DNA of 18,539 nt from Proteiniphilum sp. UBA5384 (GTDB taxonomy: Bacteria; Bacteroidota; Bacteroidia; Bacteroidales; Dysgonomonadaceae): assembly GCF_002410825.1 (NCBI RefSeq), contig NZ_DHOS01000054.1:1-18539 (forward strand), written 5' to 3'. This document shows, piece after piece, positions 1 to 8,496 of the stretch. Both the position numbers and the translations under genes were made by a program. Under the pieces are notes generated by a model. It did no database searches. It worked only from the letters and a program-made list of their open reading frames with translations, and was not told the DNA's origin. Numbering within the stretch: the first letter of the stretch is position 1; every line of letters begins with the position of its first letter.

Positions 1-61
1 GGGGATTTTTAGAGGAAAGATAAATAGAAAATAGAAGATGAAGATAATTTTATAAGAAGTT

Positions 62-107
62 ATACAACTTGTATGTCTCCTTGTACAACGCGCCTTACAA
101 TTGTAAG
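62..107. repeat. Cluster of TACAA/TTGTA palindromes
   Basis: Three dyads share the TACAA/TTGTA core within 46 bases: ATACAA-c-TTGTAT (62-74), TTGTACAA (81-88) and the perfect 14-base palindrome CTTACAATTGTAAG (94-107). Such a cluster may be an operator for a dimeric regulator. No regulator gene is visible nearby to link it to, and in AT-rich DNA some of this could arise by chance. Confidence 0.35.
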
Positions 108-258
108 TTTTCTGCATACGCTTGTGCGAAACATTTAAATAAAGCGTAAATTTACATTATTTTTTTATTCATTTGCATTGTCAAATTATGGCTATCTATC
201 GGAAAGATGGCTTTCCAAGTTAAAACAATTACTCTCACTTCACGCTGATTAAGAGAAA

Positions 259-266
259 CAAAGTTA
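259..266 (-). promoter_or_regulatory. Possible -7 box of a leftward promoter
   Basis: Read on the minus strand this is TAACTTTG, a match to the Bacteroidota -7 consensus TAnnTTTG. The nearest TTTG-like -33 candidate (CAAA on the + strand at 290-293) is 23 bases away, wider than the usual 19-21. If real, it would transcribe toward the left edge, divergent from the box at 329-336. Confidence 0.25.
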
Positions 267-328
267 CGAAAGATTTCTAAAACTTAAAACAAAATGTGTA
301 TGAAAACATAGAATTTAAAACGAATTAT

Positions 329-336
329 TATCTTTG
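329..336 (+). promoter_or_regulatory. Candidate -7 box of the transport operon promoter
   Basis: TATCTTTG matches the Bacteroidota primary-sigma -7 consensus TAnnTTTG exactly. A good -33 TTTG is not visible at the expected distance; the region there is AT-rich (around 308-315). It is the only full + strand consensus match I found before the first gene, so it is the best candidate for driving the operon. This would imply a leader of about 590 bases before the ATG at 931. Confidence 0.35.
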
Positions 337-492
337 TAGCGCATTTATGACAGGAATAGAATCAGTGCCTTCTGATGATCATTCATAGGCAGTTGTCTTT
401 CCATCGTAAATCACGATACGAAATAATATAGCGCTTTTTTGATCTTTACTACGAATCAGCAAAATTCAAACCAAGAGATCAAAGAATGGAAG

Positions 493-512
493 CGCCCTTA
501 GCAATAAGGGCG
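493..512. other. Perfect 8-bp hairpin with GCAA tetraloop
   Basis: CGCCCTTA (493-500) pairs perfectly with TAAGGGCG (505-512) around a four-base GCAA loop, a member of the stable GNRA tetraloop class. No run of T follows on the + strand, so a simple intrinsic terminator is not supported. It would sit in the predicted leader of the operon. It also lies inside the weak minus-strand open frame at 466-663. Confidence 0.5.
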
Positions 513-745
513 TGGACATTGTCATATTTTCTTGGGAAGGCACTTGCTGAGCCTGTAGTAAGGAATAGACAATCGTCCGCGCCTCTTTTTTATATCCATA
601 CATATACTTTAGAGCCATATCGAATAAGACGTTGAATATCTGATTACCGGGAGTCTTATTCAATATTCAATAATCTATACTTCATCGCACGATTGTCTGA
701 TACCGAACCGGGGTTCAGTTACCTGAAAACTCTTTCTTCTCTCAA

Positions 746-800
746 CCGGCATTAGCCGGAAATACTGATTTTATTTTGTATAAATACCGACAGGGTATTT
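746..800 (+). other. Two small leader hairpins
   Basis: CCGGC (746-750) pairs with GCCGG (755-759) across an ATTA loop. AAATACC (782-788) pairs with GGTATTT (794-800) across a five-base loop. Both lie in the presumed untranslated leader between the candidate promoter and the first lipoprotein gene. They may be leader RNA structure; no riboswitch class is recognised. Confidence 0.3.
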
Positions 801-930
801 GCCATTTGTAACGGATTAAACCAGAAACATAGTACATCATGATGCTAAAAAAAATATTTGTGTAATCCATTTTTCATCTTGAAAATCATGAAATTATCAA
901 TCTTATTTGTTTAAAAAATCTTTAATAATA

Positions 931-2262
931 ATGAAAACAAAAAGACGTCTTATCTTTATTTATTTGCAGATAATAGGTTTGTTTATAATGTCTTCTTCTA
1001 TTTTAATTTCTTGTGATAATAAAAAAGAAGACCTGGGTAGTGCAATTGAATACGACCCGTCCAAACCTGTGGAGTTAACAACGTTTCATCCTGATTCCGG
1101 AAGAATCAGTGAGTCAGTCATATTGCAAGGAAGCAATTTTGGCAATGATCCTTCATTGGTGAAGGTTTATTTCAATAAGAAAAAAGCCTCCGTCATTAAA
1201 ACGGTAGGAGATCGTATGTTGGTGATGGTACCTCGTATGCCTGGTGACACATGTTCCGTATCGGTGGTAGTGGGGAATGATTCGGTGATTTATAGCCGGA
1301 ATTTTTATTATAGAATGTCGGTATCCGTCAGCGATGTCGTAGGAAACGGCACTCCGGCTTACCAGGGGGGAGCCTTATCTGAATCAACGCTTCGACCTGC
1401 CTATATATGCGTTGATAATGAAGGAAATATTTTTGCCTCTTCAAGAGAATCGGCAAATAACCAGTACGGCATTATCCGTATCAATGAAATGGAAGGATTG
1501 GCGACCTCCCTGATAATGGGAAATTCAGCTTTAATTATTCCGGATGCACTTTGTCCAGATAAAAAGACCGGTATTATCTATATTCCATCGGAACACTCCA
1601 TTACAGGCTTCTACACCTGTGACCCCAAGGAGTATTGGGCTCCGAGGATGAAGAATATCATATGGAGAAACCTGAATGGCCATGCTCTTCCCGTTAATCC
1701 ATGGAAACACTCTATGGGATTTTGTGAATTGGACGGATGTGTGTATACCCGTTTTTACGACGGTCAGATTGTAAAGATCAATCCCAAAACCATGGATACG
1801 GATATCGTTTACATGACGGCGGCAGGAACCAGTGAAGGGGTAACCTTCGATCCTTTACATCCGGAGATGCTCTATCTTGCTGTCCGTTCAGGGAGTATGG
1901 CGGGGGGTATTTATAGCATGGATATCCGGGATCCAAGTTCTTTTAAACGGTTGAATGCCGCCGGTTCGGGGCATAGGGACGGGGAGCTTTCTCAAGCCTT
2001 GTTCAATGCACCCTATCAGATTTATTTTGACCCTGACGGTAATCTTTATATTGCAGATAAAAGCAACCATTGCATACGTCGCATTCGTCCCGATCATATA
2101 GTGGAAACTGTGGTTGGCATTCCCGGGGTGGCAGGTTGGAAGAATGGGAGCAAAGAGGACGCTCTCTTCAATAACCCGCAAGGGGTAGGTGTAGACGGTG
2201 AGGGAACAGTATATGTTGCTGATTACGGAAATTCTCGTGTAAGAAAATTGGCTATAGAATAA
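931..2262 (+). CDS. TIG/IPT and NHL-repeat surface lipoprotein
   Basis: This is a 443-residue predicted lipoprotein, probably a surface ligand-binding subunit of the SusCD system that follows. A basic N-terminus and hydrophobic segment end in the lipobox LIS-C, with Cys28 as the lipidated residue. Residues about 47-128 look like an IPT/TIG immunoglobulin-like fold (the GSNFG turn is typical). Residues about 150-443 hold NHL-type beta-propeller repeats, clearest at the end, where segments such as FDPDGNLYIAD and VDGEGTVYVAD precede NHCIRRI or NSRVRKL. The frame can be extended to a TTG at 907, but the ATG at 931 places the signal peptide correctly. It is the first gene of the operon, 19 bases before susC. 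The NHL part could instead be a lyase-like or purely binding propeller; the ligand is unknown. Confidence 0.85.
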   Translation: MKTKRRLIFIYLQIIGLFIMSSSILISCDNKKEDLGSAIEYDPSKPVELTTFHPDSGRISESVILQGSNFGNDPSLVKVYFNKKKASVIKTVGDRMLVMVPRMPGDTCSVSVVVGNDSVIYSRNFYYRMSVSVSDVVGNGTPAYQGGALSESTLRPAYICVDNEGNIFASSRESANNQYGIIRINEMEGLATSLIMGNSALIIPDALCPDKKTGIIYIPSEHSITGFYTCDPKEYWAPRMKNIIWRNLNGHALPVNPWKHSMGFCELDGCVYTRFYDGQIVKINPKTMDTDIVYMTAAGTSEGVTFDPLHPEMLYLAVRSGSMAGGIYSMDIRDPSSFKRLNAAGSGHRDGELSQALFNAPYQIYFDPDGNLYIADKSNHCIRRIRPDHIVETVVGIPGVAGWKNGSKEDALFNNPQGVGVDGEGTVYVADYGNSRVRKLAIE

Positions 2263-2281
2263 TCCATTAGTATAATAAAAA

Positions 2282-5200
2282 ATGAAAAGATATTTAATCG
2301 CCCTTATGTTGCTGGTGTGTTTCACTATTACGGCTCAGGATAGGCAACAATTCATAATGGAAGGTACGGTTTTGGATGAAACCGGAATTCCAGCTCCCGG
2401 AGCCAGTGTGTATCTCAAGGAAAAAGTGGGTATCGGTACCAGCACCGATATAGATGGGAATTTTTCCATTAAAGCAAGAAAAAACGATATTATCGTTATC
2501 TCGTATATCGGTTACGAAAATGTGGAATATTTGGTAACCACCGAGGAGAAAAAATTGAAAATACATCTAAGACCATCTTCCGAACAAATGGATGAAGTGG
2601 TGGTAGTTGCCCATGGCATCCAACGGAAAATTTCATCAGTGGCGGCAGTAACAACGGTAGATGTGAAAGATTTACAGACCCCTTCGGCTTCTATTGCCAA
2701 TCTTTTAGGCGGTAAAGTCGCAGGCATTATCTCGATGCAAACCAGCGGTGAACCGGGGAAAAACATTTCCGAGTTCTGGGTGCGTGGAATCGGCACTTTT
2801 GGTGCAAGCAGTGGGGCACTTGTACTCATTGACGGATTGGAAGGAGATATTAATTCAATTGATCCGGCAGATGTGGAAAGTTTCTCTGTCTTAAAGGATG
2901 CTTCGGCTACGGCAGTATATGGCGTAAGAGGAGCTAACGGCGTTGTATTGATAACCACCAAACGCGGGCAGGGAGGCAAATTAAATATTACAGCGCGTTC
3001 AAATTGGTCTCTCTCCCATCTTACCCGGATGCCAAAATATCTCCGGGCTTATGACTATGCGAAATTGGCGAATGAGGCGAATGTGATTCGTGGGGACGCC
3101 GCATTGTATAGCCCGTTGGATATGGAAAAGATTGAATACAATCTTGACCCCGACCTTTATCCGGATGTCCTCTGGCAAGATGAGATATTGAATCCGAATT
3201 CATTCAAGCAGACTTATTACCTGAGTGCGCAAGGTGGGAGTCAGGTGGCACGTTATTTCTTAAGCGGCAGTATCTCAGATGAAACGGCGGCATATAAGCA
3301 AGATAAAAGCAGTGTTTACTCGTCGAACGTGGGATATAACACCTATAATTACCGTGCAAACATTGACATGAATCTTGGAGAGTCTACCGTGTTGTATTTC
3401 GGTACGGATGGATATCTGTCTATCCGGAATGACCCGGGCATCGCCAATACAGATTATTTGTGGTATGCCCAATCGCAACTCAATCCCCTGGCATTTCCAA
3501 CCATATATTCAAACGGCATGTATCCTGCCGCCGGAAATAATGACCTTGCCTCGCCTTATGTCTTGCTGAATTATACCGGCAAATCATCCACACAGAACTA
3601 CAAGGGAAAAACGACATTGGCCGTTAATCAAGACCTCTCCCACATTGTGGATGGGTTGAAATTCAAGGTACAAGGAGCTTATGATGTGCAGAATTATTTT
3701 TATGAACGGCGGTATATCCAGCCCGCCCTTTATGAGGCTTTGGGACGTCACCACGATGGGAGTTTAATCATGCGCCAGAGTGTCGCGCCACAAGCCGCAA
3801 GTTACAACAAGACTACGAATCAATACCGTAAATATCATTTTGAAGGAACGTTGAACTATGACCGCTTGTTTTCGGATGACCACCGGGTTTCGGGACTTGT
3901 CTATTATTATATAAGCGATGAAAAATATACAGACAAATCCACATCGAGTCTGGCAGCTATCCCCGTACGATACCAGGGAATCTCAAGCCGGTTGACATAT
4001 AGTTTCCGGGATACTTATATGATGGACTTTAATTTTGGATTCACTGGTTCTGAAAATTTCCAGCCGGGTAAACAATATGGTTTTTTCCCTTCCCTGGCAT
4101 TAGGCTGGGTGCCCACAAGCTATAAATTTGTAAAGGAGAAAATGCCATGGGTGAATTTTTTTAAAATTAGAGGATCATATGGTACTGTTGGAAATGACCG
4201 GATTACTTCGCGGCGTTTTCCTTACCTGACAATGGTGGGATTAGGAAGCAATAGCATTTGGGATGGCAATGCAGTGGAAACAATCAATGAAAGTTGGATT
4301 GGTGCGGATAACCTGAAATGGGAAAGAGCCATTAAAACCGATATCGGTATTGAGGGCCGCTTTTTTGATGATAAATTACAATTTGTAGTTGATTTCTTTA
4401 CAGATCAGCGAAATGGAATTTTTCAATCGAGAATGCAAATTCCAAACTATGTAGGGCTTATTAACATGCCATACGGGAATGTTGGCAGGATGAAAAGTTT
4501 TGGGAGTGACGGTAATATCAGTTATACGCATGATATCAATAAAGAAATGTCATTTACTGTAAGGGGTAACTACACATTTTCAAACAGTAAAGTGCAGAAT
4601 TGGGAAGAAGCCTATTTAGAATATCCCTATTTGCAGAAATCAGGCCTTCCAAACGGATATATATCAGGATACCAGTCGCTTGGTCTATTTAAAGATGAAG
4701 ATGACGTCAAGTATAGTCCTTCGCAAGCAGCTCTAGGTAGCGGGCAAAAGCCGGGTGATATAAAATATAAAGATGTAAATGGGGACGGAAAGATTGACGC
4801 GACGGACAAGGTTCCACTATCGAATAATACATATCCCTCCTTAATGTATGGATTCGGCGCTGAATTCAGGTATAAAAATATTACCCTTGGCTTATTGTTT
4901 AAAGGCACCGGTAAAACCGATTTTTACTATGTGGGACAAGATGGGAATGGCATGGGATATGTTCCATTTTTCGATGGTAGATCAGGTAATGTATTAACTA
5001 TCGCGAATAATCCTTCAAACAGGTGGATACCAATGGAATATGCCATTGAGAATGGGATTGATCCTCAATTGGCTGAAAACCCTAACGCCCGTTTTCCTCG
5101 TTTACAGTATGGAAAAAATGCCAATAATTCAGTTTTATCTGACTTTTGGAAGGGTGATGCCCGTTATTTGAGATTACAAGAACTCACCGTGAATTATAAC

Positions 5201-5377
5201 TGGAAATCTGATATGTTACGTAAGATAGGAGTCGCTTCTGTCGACATACAACTTGTCGGGAATAATATATTCGTCTTAGACAAGGTCAAGCTTTTCGATC
5301 CGGAACAAGCCAATAAGAATGGACGCGTATATCCAATTCCTTCGGTTTATTCAATTCAACTATATATAAATCTATAA
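2282..5377 (+). CDS. SusC/RagA-family TonB-linked outer-membrane transporter
   Basis: This 1031-residue TonB-dependent transporter would import a bound ligand across the outer membrane together with the SusD partner downstream. Order: signal peptide (1-18, cut near TA-Q); carboxypeptidase-regulatory-like beta domain (about 23-97, with the DIDGNFSI turn); TonB-box-like segment DEVVVVAHG (104-112); plug (about 115-230) with WVRGIGT and the family motif ending YGVRGANGVVLITTKRG; then a 22-stranded barrel to the C-terminal YSIQLYINL. The acidic DVNGDGKID loop (831-839) is common in SusC proteins. The length is normal for the family. Unlike the receptor at 14399 it has no STN signalling domain, so it is not expected to signal through an anti-sigma factor. 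The substrate cannot be read from the sequence. It ends 12 bases before susD. Confidence 0.97.
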   Translation: MKRYLIALMLLVCFTITAQDRQQFIMEGTVLDETGIPAPGASVYLKEKVGIGTSTDIDGNFSIKARKNDIIVISYIGYENVEYLVTTEEKKLKIHLRPSSEQMDEVVVVAHGIQRKISSVAAVTTVDVKDLQTPSASIANLLGGKVAGIISMQTSGEPGKNISEFWVRGIGTFGASSGALVLIDGLEGDINSIDPADVESFSVLKDASATAVYGVRGANGVVLITTKRGQGGKLNITARSNWSLSHLTRMPKYLRAYDYAKLANEANVIRGDAALYSPLDMEKIEYNLDPDLYPDVLWQDEILNPNSFKQTYYLSAQGGSQVARYFLSGSISDETAAYKQDKSSVYSSNVGYNTYNYRANIDMNLGESTVLYFGTDGYLSIRNDPGIANTDYLWYAQSQLNPLAFPTIYSNGMYPAAGNNDLASPYVLLNYTGKSSTQNYKGKTTLAVNQDLSHIVDGLKFKVQGAYDVQNYFYERRYIQPALYEALGRHHDGSLIMRQSVAPQAASYNKTTNQYRKYHFEGTLNYDRLFSDDHRVSGLVYYYISDEKYTDKSTSSLAAIPVRYQGISSRLTYSFRDTYMMDFNFGFTGSENFQPGKQYGFFPSLALGWVPTSYKFVKEKMPWVNFFKIRGSYGTVGNDRITSRRFPYLTMVGLGSNSIWDGNAVETINESWIGADNLKWERAIKTDIGIEGRFFDDKLQFVVDFFTDQRNGIFQSRMQIPNYVGLINMPYGNVGRMKSFGSDGNISYTHDINKEMSFTVRGNYTFSNSKVQNWEEAYLEYPYLQKSGLPNGYISGYQSLGLFKDEDDVKYSPSQAALGSGQKPGDIKYKDVNGDGKIDATDKVPLSNNTYPSLMYGFGAEFRYKNITLGLLFKGTGKTDFYYVGQDGNGMGYVPFFDGRSGNVLTIANNPSNRWIPMEYAIENGIDPQLAENPNARFPRLQYGKNANNSVLSDFWKGDARYLRLQELTVNYNWKSDMLRKIGVASVDIQLVGNNIFVLDKVKLFDPEQANKNGRVYPIPSVYSIQLYINL

Positions 5378-5389
5378 AAGTAAAACAAG

Positions 5390-7396
5390 ATGAATATGAT
5401 AGCTCTTTCTATAAAAAAAATAATATCGCTCTTCCTGGCGACAATTGCAATATTACTTTTAAATTCCTGTGACTATCTCAATATAGATAGTTACTTTTCA
5501 GATGAATTTAAGCAAGATTCAATTTTCAGTCAGAAGCGTTATGTTGAAGCATACATGTGGGGTGCGGCAGAGTTGTTTCCCGATGAGGGACAAATATTTA
5601 GTACCTCCACACAATCAACTCCAGGGCCATTGGCCACAGATGAGGCATTTACTATGTTTAATATTGCGTCTGACGGCAGTTACGGGGGAATGAGGTTTGT
5701 ACAAGGCATGATTAATGCTGAATCACCTGGTCCTTTTTTCAATACGACTTGGAATACCTCGTATAAAGTGATCCGTAAATGTAATACGATTCTTACCCGT
5801 ATTGATGAAGTCCCGGGGTTAGGGACGACTGACAGGATGAACATCATTGGAATGACCCGTTTTTTGCGTGCTTATGCCTATTATCGTATCATTGTGGATT
5901 ATGGGCCTCCCATCTTGCTTTATGACGAGATCGTGGAGAATAATGCCGGGCTTGAATATTACGATAAGTCCCGTAGTACCTATGATGAAGCAATTGAATA
6001 CATATGCAGTGAATTTGAAGAGGCAGCAAAGTATATGCCAACAACCCTGCCTATACTCAATTTTGGTCGTCCGACAAAGGGTGCTGCCTACGCTTTGGTT
6101 GCCCGTCTACGGTTAATGCATGCAAGCCCGCTGTTTAACGGAGGGCAGGCAGCCCGTTCCTACTTTGGTAATTGGACACGGAAGAGTGATGGTGCTTTTT
6201 ATGTGTCGCAAAATCAGGATGAAAAGCGTTGGGCCATAGCCGCTGCCGCTTGTAAACGCGTGATGGAGATGAGTGATGGCGGTAATCCGCTTTATAAGCT
6301 CTATACGGTTGAGCGTGATGAATTCACCCCTCCATTGCCTCCGAATGTTCCGGCCGATGATTTCCCAAATGGAGCCGGCAGAATCGACCCTTATCATTCA
6401 TACGCTGATATGTTTGACGGTGAATGCGTGGCTTCTATCAACCCTGAGTTTATCTGGGCCTATAAATCGAGTTCGCTGGGATCATATATGCGGGGCGCTT
6501 TTCCTGCAGACCGTGGAGGTTGGGGCGGTTTGGCTGTCACTCAAAAGATGGTTGATGCATTCTATATGGCAGACGGGACAACGATCCAGGAATCTGATCT
6601 CTATACAGAAACCGGTTTTATGGATAAACAACAGGTTTTCTCAAACTACCAGTTAAATGCGGGAGTATCCAATATGTACGCAAACCGGGAGGTGCGTTTC
6701 TATGCCAATATAGGATTCAGTGGATGTTATTGGCCGGCTCTTTCAGCTACAGATGCAGGAAATAGCAAGTTTACAGTAACCTACGATTATAGTTCCAGTA
6801 GTGGAAAATCTAATCCCAATGTTGGAGGTGTCAATTTTACGCCTACCGGTTATGTAATCAAGAAATACATCCATCCGATGGACGCCTGGCAGGGTGTGAA
6901 TGCCCGTAGAATGGATAAAGTCTTCCCTATTATCCGGTATGCGGAAATACTTCTATCATACGCTGAAGCACTGAATAATCTCACGCAAAGCCATACGATA
7001 GATACTGATGGCCAGTCTCAGACTTACAGCCGTGATATGCAGGCTATAGCCCAGGCTTTTAACCAGGTCCGTTTTCGTGCCGGATTACCTGGAATTAAAG
7101 GGACTGAAACACCGGAAGAAATGCAAGCGCTCATTGAAAAAGAAAGAATGATAGAGTTCCTGTATGAGAACCGACGCTATTATGATGTACGTCGCTGGGG
7201 TATTTACGAGGAGTCTGAAGGAACACCCATTACAGGAATGAATGTTGACGCTTCCGATGAAGGATATTTCCAAAGAGTAGTTCCCAATACGTCACGGATC
7301 GGTAGTCGCGTTGTAAATAAGAAAATGATATTCTTGCCAATTTCCCGGACTGAAATCCGCCGTCTTCCTTCATTCGATCAGAATCCCGGGTGGTAA
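5390..7396 (+). CDS. SusD/RagB-family nutrient-binding lipoprotein
   Basis: This 668-residue SusD-like lipoprotein should cap the SusC barrel and capture ligand at the cell surface. The signal peptide ends in LLNSC, with Cys27 lipidated. The TPR-like helical core is visible around FLRAYAYYRIIVDYGPP, and the conserved C-terminal block around residues 570-610 includes EKERMIEFLYENRRYYDVRR, the SusD-family signature. It is somewhat longer than the usual 500-600 residues, with an expanded middle containing GPFPADRGGW-like and proline-rich loops, a place where SusD proteins diversify their ligand site. It follows susC closely and belongs to the same transcript. The assignment to the family is secure; the ligand is not known. 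Confidence 0.96.
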   Translation: MNMIALSIKKIISLFLATIAILLLNSCDYLNIDSYFSDEFKQDSIFSQKRYVEAYMWGAAELFPDEGQIFSTSTQSTPGPLATDEAFTMFNIASDGSYGGMRFVQGMINAESPGPFFNTTWNTSYKVIRKCNTILTRIDEVPGLGTTDRMNIIGMTRFLRAYAYYRIIVDYGPPILLYDEIVENNAGLEYYDKSRSTYDEAIEYICSEFEEAAKYMPTTLPILNFGRPTKGAAYALVARLRLMHASPLFNGGQAARSYFGNWTRKSDGAFYVSQNQDEKRWAIAAAACKRVMEMSDGGNPLYKLYTVERDEFTPPLPPNVPADDFPNGAGRIDPYHSYADMFDGECVASINPEFIWAYKSSSLGSYMRGAFPADRGGWGGLAVTQKMVDAFYMADGTTIQESDLYTETGFMDKQQVFSNYQLNAGVSNMYANREVRFYANIGFSGCYWPALSATDAGNSKFTVTYDYSSSSGKSNPNVGGVNFTPTGYVIKKYIHPMDAWQGVNARRMDKVFPIIRYAEILLSYAEALNNLTQSHTIDTDGQSQTYSRDMQAIAQAFNQVRFRAGLPGIKGTETPEEMQALIEKERMIEFLYENRRYYDVRRWGIYEESEGTPITGMNVDASDEGYFQRVVPNTSRIGSRVVNKKMIFLPISRTEIRRLPSFDQNPGW

Positions 7397-7442
7397 TAAT
7401 CAAGCATTGTATAAATCCCAGATAAATATAACACACAGAATA

Positions 7443-8357
7443 ATGAAAAATATATTGTATCTCGAGTTATTTCTCATAACTCTTGTTCCCATAGCTATTA
7501 GTTCTTGCGATATAGATGACGTCTATAAAAAAGAACAGTTCAAAAAAGTGATAGCTTTAGTCAGTAACGAAGATTATAATGTTTTCCCGGTTGTGCATGA
7601 TTTATATGACCCCGAATCAACCGGATATGTGGGAGCATCTTGTGGGGGAACACACCCTTCTGATGAGATGATATACCTCTCTTTGTCTTTAAACACAGAG
7701 GTCATTGAAAAATTCAATATCAATAATTATGATGTCGACATTTCGAAGTATGCCAAAATGTTGCCTGAAGAAATGTATACAATAGACTCCTATGAGATCA
7801 ACATCCCTGCTGGTGATTATTCTGGTCGAATGAAGATCAGTGTTCGCCCTGAAGGTTTATCTCCTGATTCTATCTATTTTATTCCGTTGAAGATATCCAA
7901 TTCCACCTATGAAGTAAATCCGGATAAAGACTATGTGCTTTATAGGGTACTCATAAAGAATAAGTGGGCCACACAAGAATCAATTACAAATTATACGATG
8001 CGCGCCATCCGGAATACCACACAATTACCCGGCACCAAACGAATGGATCCCATCAGCCGTAATAAAGTAAGAGTGATGGTGAGTAATGTCGCATTCGAAT
8101 CTGATTTGGATAAAATTGAGGCAAATGGCATGTATCTTGAAATTGGTGAAGATAACCGGGTTACTATAACTCCCGTAAAAGAGCTTCAAGTGACCCAGAT
8201 TGATGGAGATACGGAATATCCTAATATTTACCGTGTCGATGACGATGGCTATAAACGATATCATGCTTTCTTATTGCATTATTCTTATAAGCAAGGGACC
8301 GATACATTTGAGATGAGGGAAGAGTTAAGGCTTGAAATCAAAGATAACCTGTTTTAA
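7443..8357 (+). CDS. DUF1735/DUF4361-type PUL lipoprotein
   Basis: This 304-residue lipoprotein follows susD and is likely an accessory surface-binding protein. The signal peptide ends AISSC with Cys22. Residues about 30-175 fit the DUF1735 (BT_3987-like N-terminal) pattern: a YNV-like strand, a region ending KYAKMLPEEMYTI, the INIPAG strand, and the closing LYRVLIKNKWA. Residues about 180-304 resemble the DUF4361-type C-terminal half that often accompanies it; this part is less certain. The reading frame extends upstream to a TTG at 7407, but the ATG at 7443 gives a correct lipoprotein signal and is preferred. No catalytic motif is visible, so a binding rather than enzymatic role is inferred. 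Confidence 0.85.
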   Translation: MKNILYLELFLITLVPIAISSCDIDDVYKKEQFKKVIALVSNEDYNVFPVVHDLYDPESTGYVGASCGGTHPSDEMIYLSLSLNTEVIEKFNINNYDVDISKYAKMLPEEMYTIDSYEINIPAGDYSGRMKISVRPEGLSPDSIYFIPLKISNSTYEVNPDKDYVLYRVLIKNKWATQESITNYTMRAIRNTTQLPGTKRMDPISRNKVRVMVSNVAFESDLDKIEANGMYLEIGEDNRVTITPVKELQVTQIDGDTEYPNIYRVDDDGYKRYHAFLLHYSYKQGTDTFEMREELRLEIKDNLF

Positions 8358-8371
8358 TTGTCTGATTAAGC

Positions 8372-8480
8372 ATTGGGGTATAAAAAATAGACTATTGATT
8401 ATTCAGATGGAACAGGCATAATAATTGTTCATAACCAAAAATATGATTGATTATAGGCAAATTCCATCTGAAACCCCAAT
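8372..8480. repeat. Nested inverted repeat between operon genes
   Basis: Two arms pair in nested order. ATTGGGGT (8372-8379) is the exact reverse complement of ACCCCAAT (8473-8480). TTCAGATGGAA (8402-8412) is the exact reverse complement of TTCCATCTGAA (8462-8472). The right arms are contiguous, while the left arms are separated by 22 extra bases (8380-8401). This gives 19 paired positions in all. The interior 8413-8461 also shows partial symmetry (CAGGCATAAT against ATTATAGGC). It fills nearly all of the 139-base gap before the BACON-EEP gene, the widest gap in the operon. It may be an RNA structure controlling downstream expression or the remnant of a small non-autonomous element. No T tract follows, so it is not a standard terminator. 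Confidence 0.7.
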
Positions 8481-8496
8481 ATAAAACGTTAATAAT

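Larger units (their letters stand above)
1..930. other. Long intergenic region / probable 5' leader
   Basis: I see no convincing protein gene in this stretch. It holds short palindromes near 62-107, a promoter-like box at 329-336 on the + strand and a weaker one at 259-266 on the minus strand, a hairpin with a GCAA loop at 493-512, and two small hairpins at 746-800. A minus-strand open frame at 466-663 (65 codons) starts only at TTG and matches no family I know. A minus-strand frame opens at an ATG at 115-117 and runs off the left edge (39 codons, with a hydrophobic stretch); it could be the start of a leftward gene, but this is weak. If the 329-336 promoter is used, the transport operon has a leader of roughly 590 bases. 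Confidence 0.6.

Noticed and set aside
493..512. Intrinsic terminator of a gene to the left
   Set aside because: The stem is strong, but no T-rich run follows on either strand, and no gene ends just before it.
1888..2325. Minus-strand open frame of 145 codons opposite the NHL lipoprotein gene
   Set aside because: It lies antisense to a well-supported coding region, has low-complexity composition and matches no family. It is a shadow of the real frame.
2512..2979. Minus-strand open frame of 155 codons opposite susC
   Set aside because: It overlaps the conserved SusC plug region entirely. Its Ser/Pro/Thr-rich composition is that of an antisense reading.
8436..8443. Minus-strand TATTTTTG promoter-like box antisense to the DUF1735 gene
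   Set aside because: The nearest TTTG is only 14 bases away, and the box lies in an AT-rich inverted repeat where chance matches are expected.
8372..8480. Integron attC recombination site
   Set aside because: The repeat has nested arms, but I do not see the paired core-site sequences of an attC at its ends, and there is no integrase or cassette array.
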